NCBI GenBank assembly: GCA_964572965.1
Contig: CAZNHL010000087.1
Span: 1-13,771, forward strand
DNA: 13,771 nt
Direction of reading: 5' to 3'
From: CAZNHL01 sp964572965
GTDB taxonomy: Bacteria; Bacteroidota; Bacteroidia; Cytophagales; UBA9547
The notes under the pieces: generated by a model
Database searches by the model: none
What the model saw: only the letters and a program-made list of their open reading frames with translations
What the model was told of the DNA's origin: nothing
Made by a program: the position numbers and the translations under genes
Shown here: positions 8,301 through 13,771 of the stretch, piece after piece
Position numbering within the stretch: the stretch's first letter is position 1
How the letters are laid out: every line of letters begins with the position of its first letter

Positions 8301-9676
8301 TCATTGCTTACTGTGAATGTATTTAAACCGTTACGTAAAGGGTAACTGGAAGACGCTCCGTCAAGTTCTGTCTTGAAATTTTTTACTAATAAGTTAACAC
8401 TTGCGCCTGCAGGAATATTTCGGGCAAACAAAGCTACTTTTTCTCCTTGTTCAAACACGATACCTGTCGGGTTTTCATAGTAGCTATATTGTGCCGTTTT
8501 TAATTGATTCTGAATAGTAGCATTAGGCAGATATACCTGATAAGTCTGAACTCTATATTTGGCCACATAGGTGTCGTTGAATATACACTGTGCCAATGCT
8601 TTGTAAAACGGAGATGTAATGGCATTGATATCTGCCTGTGTAACTGTTGGCTGTAAGGTAGAATAAAGATTGTCAGCAAATATATTGGAATATGGTAATG
8701 TAGAAGCAGGAGTACTTGTGTAAAACTCCATTTCTGCACAACTGGCATAATTGTTTTTTCCATCCTGCACACTTAGCCGAATGTTTAGTGGCGTAATGCG
8801 TGACGGGAATTGTACCATAGTAGTTTGTCCTGTTTGCCCAAAATCAACACTGGTCAAGGGTTGATAAGTAGCATTAGAAGAAGTATTATAACTAATGGTT
8901 ACTTTGCCGAAATTTCCATTATCGCCACTTGTTCTTGGAATGTATATCAGGTAGTCAATGGGAGTAGTGCCATTAAATCTGTAATTTAGAAGTACCGGAA
9001 ATTGAGTATTGTTGCCATAGGCAGAGTGATAAATTGTAGACAAATTATTGTCAAAAGATTTATCAATATTTTCACTGCCCTGATAGGACGATGCTGTAGA
9101 TCCTGCTGCTATAACAGCTACTTTTGTGTCTCCGGTTAGTGTCGCTGTCGGAATGGCACAATATGGCGGAGTGTCGTTAATAGTAGCAATTGGCAGTGAT
9201 GAGTAAAACTTCATTTCTGCACAGCTGGAAAGGTCACCAACTCCTGCACTTACCTTAAATTTGATTGCATAAGGGTTTGCGACAGCATTTGTGAGGTTAA
9301 TTTCTTTATCCTGACTATTGGCCGACCAAGTTAAATTTTCTCTGAGTGAAATGAATGTATTGGGAGCACTTTGGGTACTATAATACACACTTACATTGGT
9401 CCAAATGCCATTTGTTCCCGAAGTTCGTGGTGTATAAACAATGTTTTTGATATTTTTTACCCCTGATCTGAAATAGAAAGTCAGTTCGTCAGGAATACCG
9501 CTTTGGTTCCACTTAGAATGATATGTTGTGGCGGGATTGCCATCGAAGGCATAAATAACTTCAGCACCAGACTGTGCCGGCTGCAATGAAGTAGCCGAGT
9601 AAACAGGAGCCTGATAGAGTTGTGCGTAGGAGGAAAGGCCTAAGCACAAAAAAAATAAGACAAGCAGTTTTTTCAT
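5357..9676 (-). CDS. multidomain M60-family (enhancin/mucinase-like) metalloprotease, T9SS-secreted
   Basis: 1439 residues. Signal peptide 1-18 (SYA|Q). Two discoidin-like (F5/8 type C) modules at about 20-160 and 175-322 share YxPRTSGxNG and SCAEMxFY motifs and look like a tandem duplication. Residues 365-470 resemble the M60-like N-terminal domain. The M60 catalytic domain covers about 480-780: Gly-rich HGGGWYAGGGG (572-582), zinc site HEFGH (607-611), and E626 fourteen residues on, matching the gluzincin pattern HExGH-x(8-28)-E. An unassigned beta-rich segment follows (815-918), then an Ig-like module (923-1012), MBG-like modules (about 1016-1262), a second Ig-like module (1267-1356) close to the first, and a T9SS type A sorting domain (about 1362-1439; VYPNPTTG at 1372-1379, ending FVKIIKE). 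M60 enzymes cleave O-glycosylated proteins such as mucins; with the discoidin modules this suggests a surface-exposed or released glycoprotein protease. The substrate is inferred. No catalytic residue is missing. Confidence 0.93.
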   Translation of the reverse strand: MKKLLVLFFLCLGLSSYAQLYQAPVYSATSLQPAQSGAEVIYAFDGNPATTYHSKWNQSGIPDELTFYFRSGVKNIKNIVYTPRTSGTNGIWTNVSVYYSTQSAPNTFISLRENLTWSANSQDKEINLTNAVANPYAIKFKVSAGVGDLSSCAEMKFYSSLPIATINDTPPYCAIPTATLTGDTKVAVIAAGSTASSYQGSENIDKSFDNNLSTIYHSAYGNNTQFPVLLNYRFNGTTPIDYLIYIPRTSGDNGNFGKVTISYNTSSNATYQPLTSVDFGQTGQTTMVQFPSRITPLNIRLSVQDGKNNYASCAEMEFYTSTPASTLPYSNIFADNLYSTLQPTVTQADINAITSPFYKALAQCIFNDTYVAKYRVQTYQVYLPNATIQNQLKTAQYSYYENPTGIVFEQGEKVALFARNIPAGASVNLLVKNFKTELDGASSSYPLRNGLNTFTVSNEGLGYIQYYNDNLALANVDVNIVSGKINGYFKKGVTSDTEWSSLLLNSNYPMLDLQGTNTHLVYRKDALLTGCPSEPTRLMNKYDTIIAHERLQMGLYKYNRDVKNHNFAYSNHGGGWYAGGGGVNLDIDWGIEDLTHPDRLGLWGIAHEFGHINQVRPDLKWIGLAEVTNNIHSAWVQYHMRNQSQSTLRLEHESVSPVTGMTSISGGRINGSLYNTQVQGEALQGNASPDPFKVLVPFWQLELYYQLAGASRNAPVLSFDYPKDYTGTDYAHWHGTLAEMARNTNSESLKSGELLLNFVKNTCDVVKEDLTDFFQSTGFLRPINRSIDDYGVEQLTVTQAQINAAIASIKSKGYPAPVSPVIKYISASSLQMFKNKLPISGQTGLGVALNNNYLTVQHSQWKNAIVYETYDNTGKLIFVSISGTGDISNQTTRVYYPATARSVYAVGFDGKKILVYPATANQLPVVNITSPTNDATFTAPANITINATATDADGSITKVEFYNGTTLLGEDLISPYNYNWSGVPAGSYILTAKAYDNTGAVNSSSQVSITVNTTAAPEITYGNVTKTYGDAAFSMAATSTSSGAFTYSITSGNSLATINATTGLVTIKGAGVVTVKVDQAAAGTFNAGSVNATLTISKKTLTVKADNKTKVYNTANPAFTVTYTGFAYSDNAASLNTQASASTTAVTNSNVGNYAISASGAISSNYTFNYAAGDLAITPASPNGNIVFTNSTSGREGTNITINASVSPSSGTVTYTVINGTGTATISENQLSLLTSGTVTVVANVTASGNYTSGSATQIITIIANVAPIVSIISPTNNASFTAPVTINIVADANDSDGKVSKVEFFNGDTKLGEATTSPYSYNWTNVDPDTYTITAIATDNSGASTRSSAITINVSITTGLADNTLNQDLSVYPNPTTGTINVSNSIVAIEVFDLTGKILSHINIDDSKQADISDLASGTYILKVKSPSTERFVKIIKE

Positions 9677-9707
9677 TCTTTTTTCAATTTAACATTAGTA
9701 GGTATAG

Positions 9708-9768
9708 ACTTCTGTTATAAAAAAAACATCATTTCGTGTTGATAGTCATAAGGTCTTCTAACAGAAGT
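9708..9768 (-). promoter_or_regulatory. M60 leader with two mutually exclusive hairpins
   Basis: On the minus strand ACTTCTGTTA (9768-9759) pairs perfectly over 10 bp with TAACAGAAGT (9717-9708), across a 41-base spacer. The first arm is also used by a short local hairpin, CTTCT-GTT-AGAAG (9767-9755). The two structures cannot coexist. An unbroken run of eight U (9726-9719) lies just before the second arm. The element ends about 31 bases before the start codon. A conditional attenuator or translational switch is possible but not shown. Confidence 0.35.
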
Positions 9769-9839
9769 ATTCTTATTATCATTACCGTTCTAAAAGTTAA
9801 GAAGTAACCATAAATGGTATCTATTTAATAAAAAATTGT

Positions 9840-9882
9840 CTAAAACAAATGGCTGTCAAAATCTGACAGCCATTTGTTTTAG
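9840..9882 (-). terminator. strong hairpin terminator after the small secreted protein gene
   Basis: Perfect 19-bp inverted repeat: CTAAAACAAATGGCTGTCA (9840-9858) and its exact complement at 9864-9882, with a 5-base loop. The outer parts are A/T-rich, so each strand ends in a U-rich arm and the hairpin can work in both directions. It lies 98 bases after the stop at 9981 and ahead of the M60 leader, separating the two transcripts. Confidence 0.88.
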
Positions 9883-9980
9883 AGTAAATATAGGTAAGTT
9901 GCTAACGCTGCTTCTCGTTGTTACTTCTTTGATTTGTTTTCAGAAGTTAATGAAACGGAAAGTTGGCCAGCGTGGTGAGA

Positions 9981-10529
9981 TTATTTGATTTTGTATTTAG
10001 TCAACCATGACATAAGCCCTTTGTTGTTTTCACTTCCTACATAGCCAATGTTATTTACATAATAATTAAAGTATAGACTTAGTTTTTCCTTATCACGTCC
10101 TGTAAGTTGTTCTGCTTTTATAATGAGACAATTCTTATACTTGTCTTTGGGTGTTATAAACGTAGCATCCATTTTAAAAACTTCGTACTTCCACGCCCCA
10201 TCTGTACTCATCCAGGAAAAACCTAATTGTGGATTAGCAGGGAAATTAATTGATTCTGTTTTTGATTTCGGGTCTAAATACAGTTCATTGCCATCTTCAT
10301 CAATACGCAAGAGAACAATAGTTTCACTGCCCCATGAGTATGTAGTTTTATGTTGAAAATACTCAAAGCCGTTTTGGGTGACTTTATCTTTTAGCACCTC
10401 TACAGTATAGGTTGCATTAGCCATTTGAAATGACTTAAACGTTCCTGTTTTGAGCGGGGAAAAATTCTGACATAAGGAAAAGTGGCTAATTGATAATAAC
10501 ACCACAAGGAGTATCTGTTTTGTTTTCAT
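9981..10529 (-). CDS. small secreted protein of unknown function
   Basis: 182 residues, no family I can name. Signal peptide 1-20, likely cut SLC|Q; Cys20 is not in a proper lipobox, so signal peptidase I processing is more likely than lipidation. The mature part is rich in aromatic residues (Tyr, Phe, Trp) with alternating hydrophobic strands (TYTVEVLKDKV, FEYFQHKTTYSWGSETIVLLRI, LSLYFNYYVNNIGYVGS), suggesting a single beta-sandwich or beta-barrel-like domain. Only 24 bp separate its ATG from the BACON-protein stop, so the two are almost certainly co-transcribed. A strong hairpin terminator closes the unit. The pairing suggests the two exported products act together, but nothing in the sequence names the role. 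Confidence 0.8.
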   Translation of the reverse strand: MKTKQILLVVLLSISHFSLCQNFSPLKTGTFKSFQMANATYTVEVLKDKVTQNGFEYFQHKTTYSWGSETIVLLRIDEDGNELYLDPKSKTESINFPANPQLGFSWMSTDGAWKYEVFKMDATFITPKDKYKNCLIIKAEQLTGRDKEKLSLYFNYYVNNIGYVGSENNKGLMSWLTKYKIK

Positions 10530-10553
10530 GACTTTTCACGGGTTTAATAGGTG

Positions 10554-11225
10554 TTACAATCTTGGTTTTTTTAGCTGAGTATCAATGTTTACAGTAGTGC
10601 AAGGGGAAGCTACTGTTATATTATCTGATATTGGCTTTTTATGGCTGGGATATTGTCCGTAATTAGTGAGTACTGTTACACGGTAAATCCCAAAAGGAAT
10701 ATTAGTAAACTTAACGAAAGAGCCGTCTGGTTGTGAAGAACAGGCCGGTGCCTTCTTTATGGCGGACGTAATATTCTGACTACCATCAACTCCCTCAAGT
10801 GAGACAGTGTAGGATACACCCGGTGAAACGTAAGGTTTATAAATAACGACATTCCCATTATCGGAAGGTCTGTCAGGACTGTAATCTTCTATTCGGTTTT
10901 GATAGACTACAATAGTTTGTGATGAACTGCCGGTAACAAGTGTTAAAGTACCTTCACGATCACTATAGGTCATATTAGAGAGCACATGAATGTCAATAGA
11001 ACCATCCCCATAACCAAACCCCGGGGTAACAGCTATCCATTTTTTGTTTGAAGTTACAGTCCAGTTTTCATTGGACATTATTGTAATAGACTTGCTGCTA
11101 CCTATTGATTTAAATAAAAGGGATTTTGACGATAATGTGGTTCTATTTAAATGGTTTGCAGCATCTGTAACAATAGTAAGTGTTACTAAAAGTGCAAAAA
11201 TGCTGGTTTTTAAAAAGTGTCCCAT
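10554..11225 (-). CDS. secreted BACON-domain protein
   Basis: 223 residues from the ATG at 11225, which opens a signal peptide (MGHFLKTSIFALLVTLTIVT). The frame is open to a TTG at 11270, but that lies upstream of the likely -7 element at 11246-11253. A single BACON domain covers about 29-111: ENWTVTSNKKWIAVTPGFG (53-71), GDGSIDIHVLSN (73-84) and REGTLTLVTGSSSQTIVVYQN (90-110) give its W..W, G-x-G and TLT..TIxVxQ signatures. BACON modules are Bacteroidota Ig-like domains thought to bind carbohydrate or glycoproteins, or to act as spacers. Residues 125-218 look like a second beta-sandwich with a Cys pair (162 and 209) and a YRVTVLTNYG strand, unassigned. There is no catalytic domain, no T9SS tail and no lipobox, so the final location is unclear. 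First gene of a pair with the small secreted protein 24 bp downstream. Confidence 0.87.
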   Translation of the reverse strand: MGHFLKTSIFALLVTLTIVTDAANHLNRTTLSSKSLLFKSIGSSKSITIMSNENWTVTSNKKWIAVTPGFGYGDGSIDIHVLSNMTYSDREGTLTLVTGSSSQTIVVYQNRIEDYSPDRPSDNGNVVIYKPYVSPGVSYTVSLEGVDGSQNITSAIKKAPACSSQPDGSFVKFTNIPFGIYRVTVLTNYGQYPSHKKPISDNITVASPCTTVNIDTQLKKPRL

Positions 11226-11245
11226 AGTTTTAAGCCGTTCCAATA

Positions 11246-11253
11246 CAAAAATA
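11246..11253 (-). promoter_or_regulatory. candidate -7 promoter element for the BACON gene
   Basis: TATTTTTG on the minus strand matches TAnnTTTG exactly, and a start near 11239 would give a leader of about 14 bases to the ATG at 11225. No TTTG or TTG sits 19-21 bases upstream, so the -33 element is missing or degenerate. Confidence 0.4.
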
Positions 11254-11340
11254 CAACTATTCTCTTTCAAATTTGTCAGGAAACCCTCAACACATTACAT
11301 AATAATTCTTTAGTTTGTACCAGATAAATTGATATGATTT

Positions 11341-11790
11341 TTAATAGTTTTCAAAATTTACTTTAGTGGCAGGCCGGAAAGTCCCGACGAATTTTTCTCC
11401 TAATTCATTAATTCCTGAGCCAAAGTTTATTGAACTATTGAGGTAAATGTAGTCTTTGCTAAAATCCTTTTCTCCTTGAAATTTTACTTTAATAAAAATA
11501 TGTCCAGGCTTTGTCTCCAGTCCAACTCTATAAACAGCTGTCCGCATTATATTTTTAAATTCCTCTAACTTTTTTCCAGATAAAACATGTTTGGTGTCTT
11601 TCCAATCGTTTCTTACTTCGATTGCTATAATCTGGTCAACCTTATAATAATTACCTAAGAGGGTGCCTTTCTTTGGATATACTAATTCATCAGGATTATT
11701 TTCAATTTTTAGTTTTTGGCTCCAGACGCTCTCTCTAAAAGTCAGAAATAAAGTTATCAGGAATAGTGCTGTAAAAATGTGGCTCTTCAT
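11341..11790 (-). CDS. small secreted protein of unknown function
   Basis: 149 residues, not recognised. Signal peptide 1-24 (MKSHIFTALFLITLFLTFRE..., likely cut VWS|Q). The mature part is basic and strand-rich, with HIFIKVKFQGEKDF (97-110) and KDYIYLNSSINFG (112-124), and no Cys. It may be a small alpha/beta periplasmic or secreted domain. It sits between the repeat protein upstream (112 bp, with a hairpin between) and the BACON gene downstream (115 bp, with a likely promoter), so it is probably transcribed separately from both. No catalytic motif is visible. Confidence 0.78.
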   Translation of the reverse strand: MKSHIFTALFLITLFLTFRESVWSQKLKIENNPDELVYPKKGTLLGNYYKVDQIIAIEVRNDWKDTKHVLSGKKLEEFKNIMRTAVYRVGLETKPGHIFIKVKFQGEKDFSKDYIYLNSSINFGSGINELGEKFVGTFRPATKVNFENY

Positions 11791-11854
11791 ATTGTCAGGA
11801 CTTTAATTGGGTTCAGTTCTTTATAAATATGCCCGCGACAGAGTTTCTATTATT

Positions 11855-11894
11855 CCTTTGTCCGTAGAGCCGTTACGCTAACTACGGACAAAGG
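11855..11894 (-). terminator. hairpin terminator of the repeat-protein gene
   Basis: Perfect 13-bp inverted repeat CCTTTGTCCGTAG (11855-11867) with CTACGGACAAAGG (11882-11894), with a further AGC/GCT pairing inside the loop. It begins 8 bases after the stop at 11903. The U tract is poor (AATAATAG follows), so termination efficiency is uncertain. Confidence 0.65.
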
Positions 11895-11902
11895 GCTATT
11901 TG

Positions 11903-13771
11903 CTATTCTTTCACAAACTTTCTTACTACTGAAACTTCATTGTCGCAGATACGAACCAAATAAAAACCTGGTTTCAGCCTACTTATATCAATTGGGCTAT
12001 CAATGTAAATACTACTTTGAACAATATGTCCTTCCAAATCAGTAATTTCTATAGCAGCAGTGCCAACACCGCTTACATTCAAATATTGAGAAGAAGGATT
12101 GGGGAAAATAGTTATATCCTTTTTTATGTTACTTACAGCATCATTTACACTTGTAGTAACAATTGGTAGATCTGCTTCATACGCCACTAATCCTAATGGC
12201 CCATTAACAAGGAATAGTTTACCGTCAGGCGCGGCCACTATATTCAATTCTTGTGAAGTAACTGTCGAAAAACCAGGAGTACATAATTTAGTCCATTTAT
12301 TATCACTAAAAGTGCTTACTGAAACTTTAGGATTAGTAGCTCCTTCCTCATAAGCAATAACAGGGGTATTGTTATTTGCTATTGTTATTGCCAGTTTTTG
12401 AACACTGGATGTCAATAGACTTGATGTGCCTACATATCCCCAGTTGGTTCCGTCGTATCTCATTACGTAAGCAAAATTATTAAGCATAGAAAAAGCAAAA
12501 TAAGGTACTCCAGTATCGTCAAGTGCAAAATCAGAAAGGAATATTGAGTTTCCAGTAAACCCTGAAGCACCTATTGTTTTCCAGTCCACGCCATCAAACT
12601 TTTTAATATTAGGTTTATAAGTACTATCCAGAAAATACACATAGTAATTGCTATTCTTATCAATTTTAAATTTGATATTATTTGTAAAACCTTTATTGAA
12701 AACTTCTGAAGAAATTGGGTTCCAGTTATTGTTAGCGAATTTCTTTAAAACAGCCTTATTAACCTCTCTATCATAATAGGCAAGCAAAGGTGTATTCGAA
12801 GCATCAAATGTAAGAGAGGGGGAAAGTCCGCCACCTGTTGAAAAGCCCGCTATTCCTACATGTACCCATGAACTGCCATTAAACTTCATAACAGATATTT
12901 TGTCACTATTACCTTCATCCTGGTAGGCAACATATGGTATACCGTTATTGTCAAAAGCTAATGAATTGGAAAAAGCATAGCCTTGCGTAAAGCCTCTATT
13001 CCCAACATATACCCATTGGCTTCCATCGTATTTCATAACACTGCCTTTCTTGAAATCCCAGTCGTTAAAAGCCACATATGGAACTCCGTCGGGAGATAGT
13101 TGAAGCGAAATATGAGAAGCACCTTTAGGTGTAAACCCGAAGGTGCCGCAGTAACTCCAATTATTATTACTGAATTTCATTACAGAAGCAAAGCCTCTGT
13201 TTAATACGTCAGAAAAACCTATTACAGGATTACCGGTATTGTCATAATCCATTGAAATCCTGCTTACACTTCCCGGTATAAAATTAGCTAGACCGATAAG
13301 TCCCCACGATGTGCCATTGAACTTAAACGCGGTAGGGGTATAGGGGTAACCATTACGACTAAGGGCAAGTACTGGAGAATTGTCAGGGTGTATTGTTAAA
13401 TTTATTTCATAAACTTCTTCCGCAGAAAGACCAGCTGCTCCGGCATATACCCAGGCTGTTCCGTTATACCTCATTACAGATGCTTTATTTCGCTGTGCGG
13501 CATCTTTAAAAGCAACATAAGGGATACCTGTTTGGTTTACAGCCAATGAAACTAAGCTATTTGTGCTTGTTGCAAATCTTTCATTACCAATTTGTTGCCA
13601 TGCAGCGCCATCAAACATTTTGACACTAAGAGTTCCGCTTGTGTAATTCCCTTCACAATATGCAATATAGGGATTACCTGTAGCTGTATTCATACTGAGA
13701 GAAAAGGCCGAAAAACCTGCTGTAGGGATACCGGCACCCAAAGTTGTCCAAGTACTGCCACTCCATTTTTT
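11903..13771 (-). CDS. 11-repeat beta-propeller-like T9SS cargo protein (5' end beyond window)
   Basis: Partial: the frame is open through the right edge, and the edge codons (WSGSTWTTLGAGIP) already belong to a repeat, so the start lies outside. 623 residues are visible. The first ~530 are eleven repeats of 47-50 residues. The consensus is DGxxWxxVGxxGFx(8-12)SLxxDxxGxPYVAYxDx(5-8)SVMKF; the conserved Trp recurs at intervals of 50, 49, 49, 49, 48, 49, 48, 47, 47 and 49. Four-strand spacing and the PYVAY strand suggest propeller blades, as in surface adhesins or ligand-binding proteins of this phylum, but no blade family is certain. The last ~80 residues are a T9SS type A sorting domain (TIFPNPSS, then PGFYLVRI, ending RKFVKE). 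No catalytic motif is seen, so binding or structure is the likely role. A hairpin follows the stop codon closely. Confidence 0.88.
   Translation of the reverse strand, partial: KKWSGSTWTTLGAGIPTAGFSAFSLSMNTATGNPYIAYCEGNYTSGTLSVKMFDGAAWQQIGNERFATSTNSLVSLAVNQTGIPYVAFKDAAQRNKASVMRYNGTAWVYAGAAGLSAEEVYEINLTIHPDNSPVLALSRNGYPYTPTAFKFNGTSWGLIGLANFIPGSVSRISMDYDNTGNPVIGFSDVLNRGFASVMKFSNNNWSYCGTFGFTPKGASHISLQLSPDGVPYVAFNDWDFKKGSVMKYDGSQWVYVGNRGFTQGYAFSNSLAFDNNGIPYVAYQDEGNSDKISVMKFNGSSWVHVGIAGFSTGGGLSPSLTFDASNTPLLAYYDREVNKAVLKKFANNNWNPISSEVFNKGFTNNIKFKIDKNSNYYVYFLDSTYKPNIKKFDGVDWKTIGASGFTGNSIFLSDFALDDTGVPYFAFSMLNNFAYVMRYDGTNWGYVGTSSLLTSSVQKLAITIANNNTPVIAYEEGATNPKVSVSTFSDNKWTKLCTPGFSTVTSQELNIVAAPDGKLFLVNGPLGLVAYEADLPIVTTSVNDAVSNIKKDITIFPNPSSQYLNVSGVGTAAIEITDLEGHIVQSSIYIDSPIDISRLKPGFYLVRICDNEVSVVRKFVKE
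12180..13771 (-). repeat. in-frame tandem repeat array, eleven units of about 141-150 bp
   Basis: Protein-level repeat covering nearly all of the visible part of the T9SS cargo gene. Units agree mainly at W, VG, GF, D-x-x-G-x-PYVAY and SVMKF positions, while DNA identity between units looks low; the array is therefore old, not a recent expansion. It runs off the right edge, so the unit count is a minimum. Confidence 0.85.

Larger units (their letters stand above)
9677..9980. other. intergenic region upstream of the M60 gene
   Basis: This 304-bp spacer holds the M60 leader with its inverted repeats (9708-9768) and the terminator of the upstream small gene (9840-9882). The remaining 9883-9980 segment is the 3' untranslated stretch of that gene and shows only short, imperfect inverted repeats. 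No coding sequence is evident on either strand, and no convincing promoter core was found for the M60 gene. Confidence 0.5.

Noticed and set aside
9897..9976. attC-like folded site with nested inverted repeats (ACGCTG/CAGCGT outer, ACTTCT/AGAAGT inner)
   Set aside because: The ends do not match RYYYAAC and GTTRRRY, the arms are only 6 bp, and there is no integrase or cassette array in the window.
11226..11270. Extension of the BACON protein to a TTG at 11270
   Set aside because: The ATG at 11225 begins a signal peptide, and the only good -7 element lies between the two candidate starts.

Overview
The window reads as chromosome of a Bacteroidota bacterium, probably Flavobacteriia, Chitinophagia or a relative; I cannot name a genus. 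Two very large or repetitive secreted proteins end in the type IX secretion (T9SS) type A sorting domain. A BACON domain is present. Five exported proteins appear to mature with N-terminal Gln, as is usual in this phylum. The DNA is AT-rich, ribosome binding sites are poor, and two sites look like the -7 element TAnnTTTG.

Left part (1-5136): a secreted SxxK serine hydrolase (minus strand) lies divergently from a plus-strand SPFH/prohibitin-type lipoprotein. The lipoprotein converges on a minus-strand OmpA-like protein with an unusual insertion and a long C-terminal extension. Upstream of that is a likely two-gene unit: a Crp/Fnr-family regulator with a TTG start, followed by a CPBP-family membrane protease. 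A near-palindrome lies between these two genes.

Right part (5357-13771): everything is on the minus strand and everything is exported. In transcription order: an 11-repeat, probably beta-propeller T9SS cargo (5' end outside the window), a small secreted protein, a BACON-domain protein closely followed by another small secreted protein, then a 1439-residue M60-family (enhancin/mucinase-like) metalloprotease with two discoidin-like modules, Ig-like and MBG-like modules and a T9SS tail. Strong hairpin terminators follow the M60 gene (5304-5335) and the small gene upstream of it (9840-9882). A weaker one follows the repeat protein (11855-11894).

The genes do not form a recognised defence or biosynthetic system. 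The best-supported functional reading of the right half is cell-surface glycoprotein binding and proteolysis. The most unusual non-coding signals are a 44-45 bp repeat found upstream of two unrelated genes (1175-1218 and 5194-5238), the near-palindrome at 4537-4552, and mutually exclusive hairpins in the leader of the M60 gene. No tRNA, rRNA, CRISPR array, insertion sequence or riboswitch of a known class was seen.
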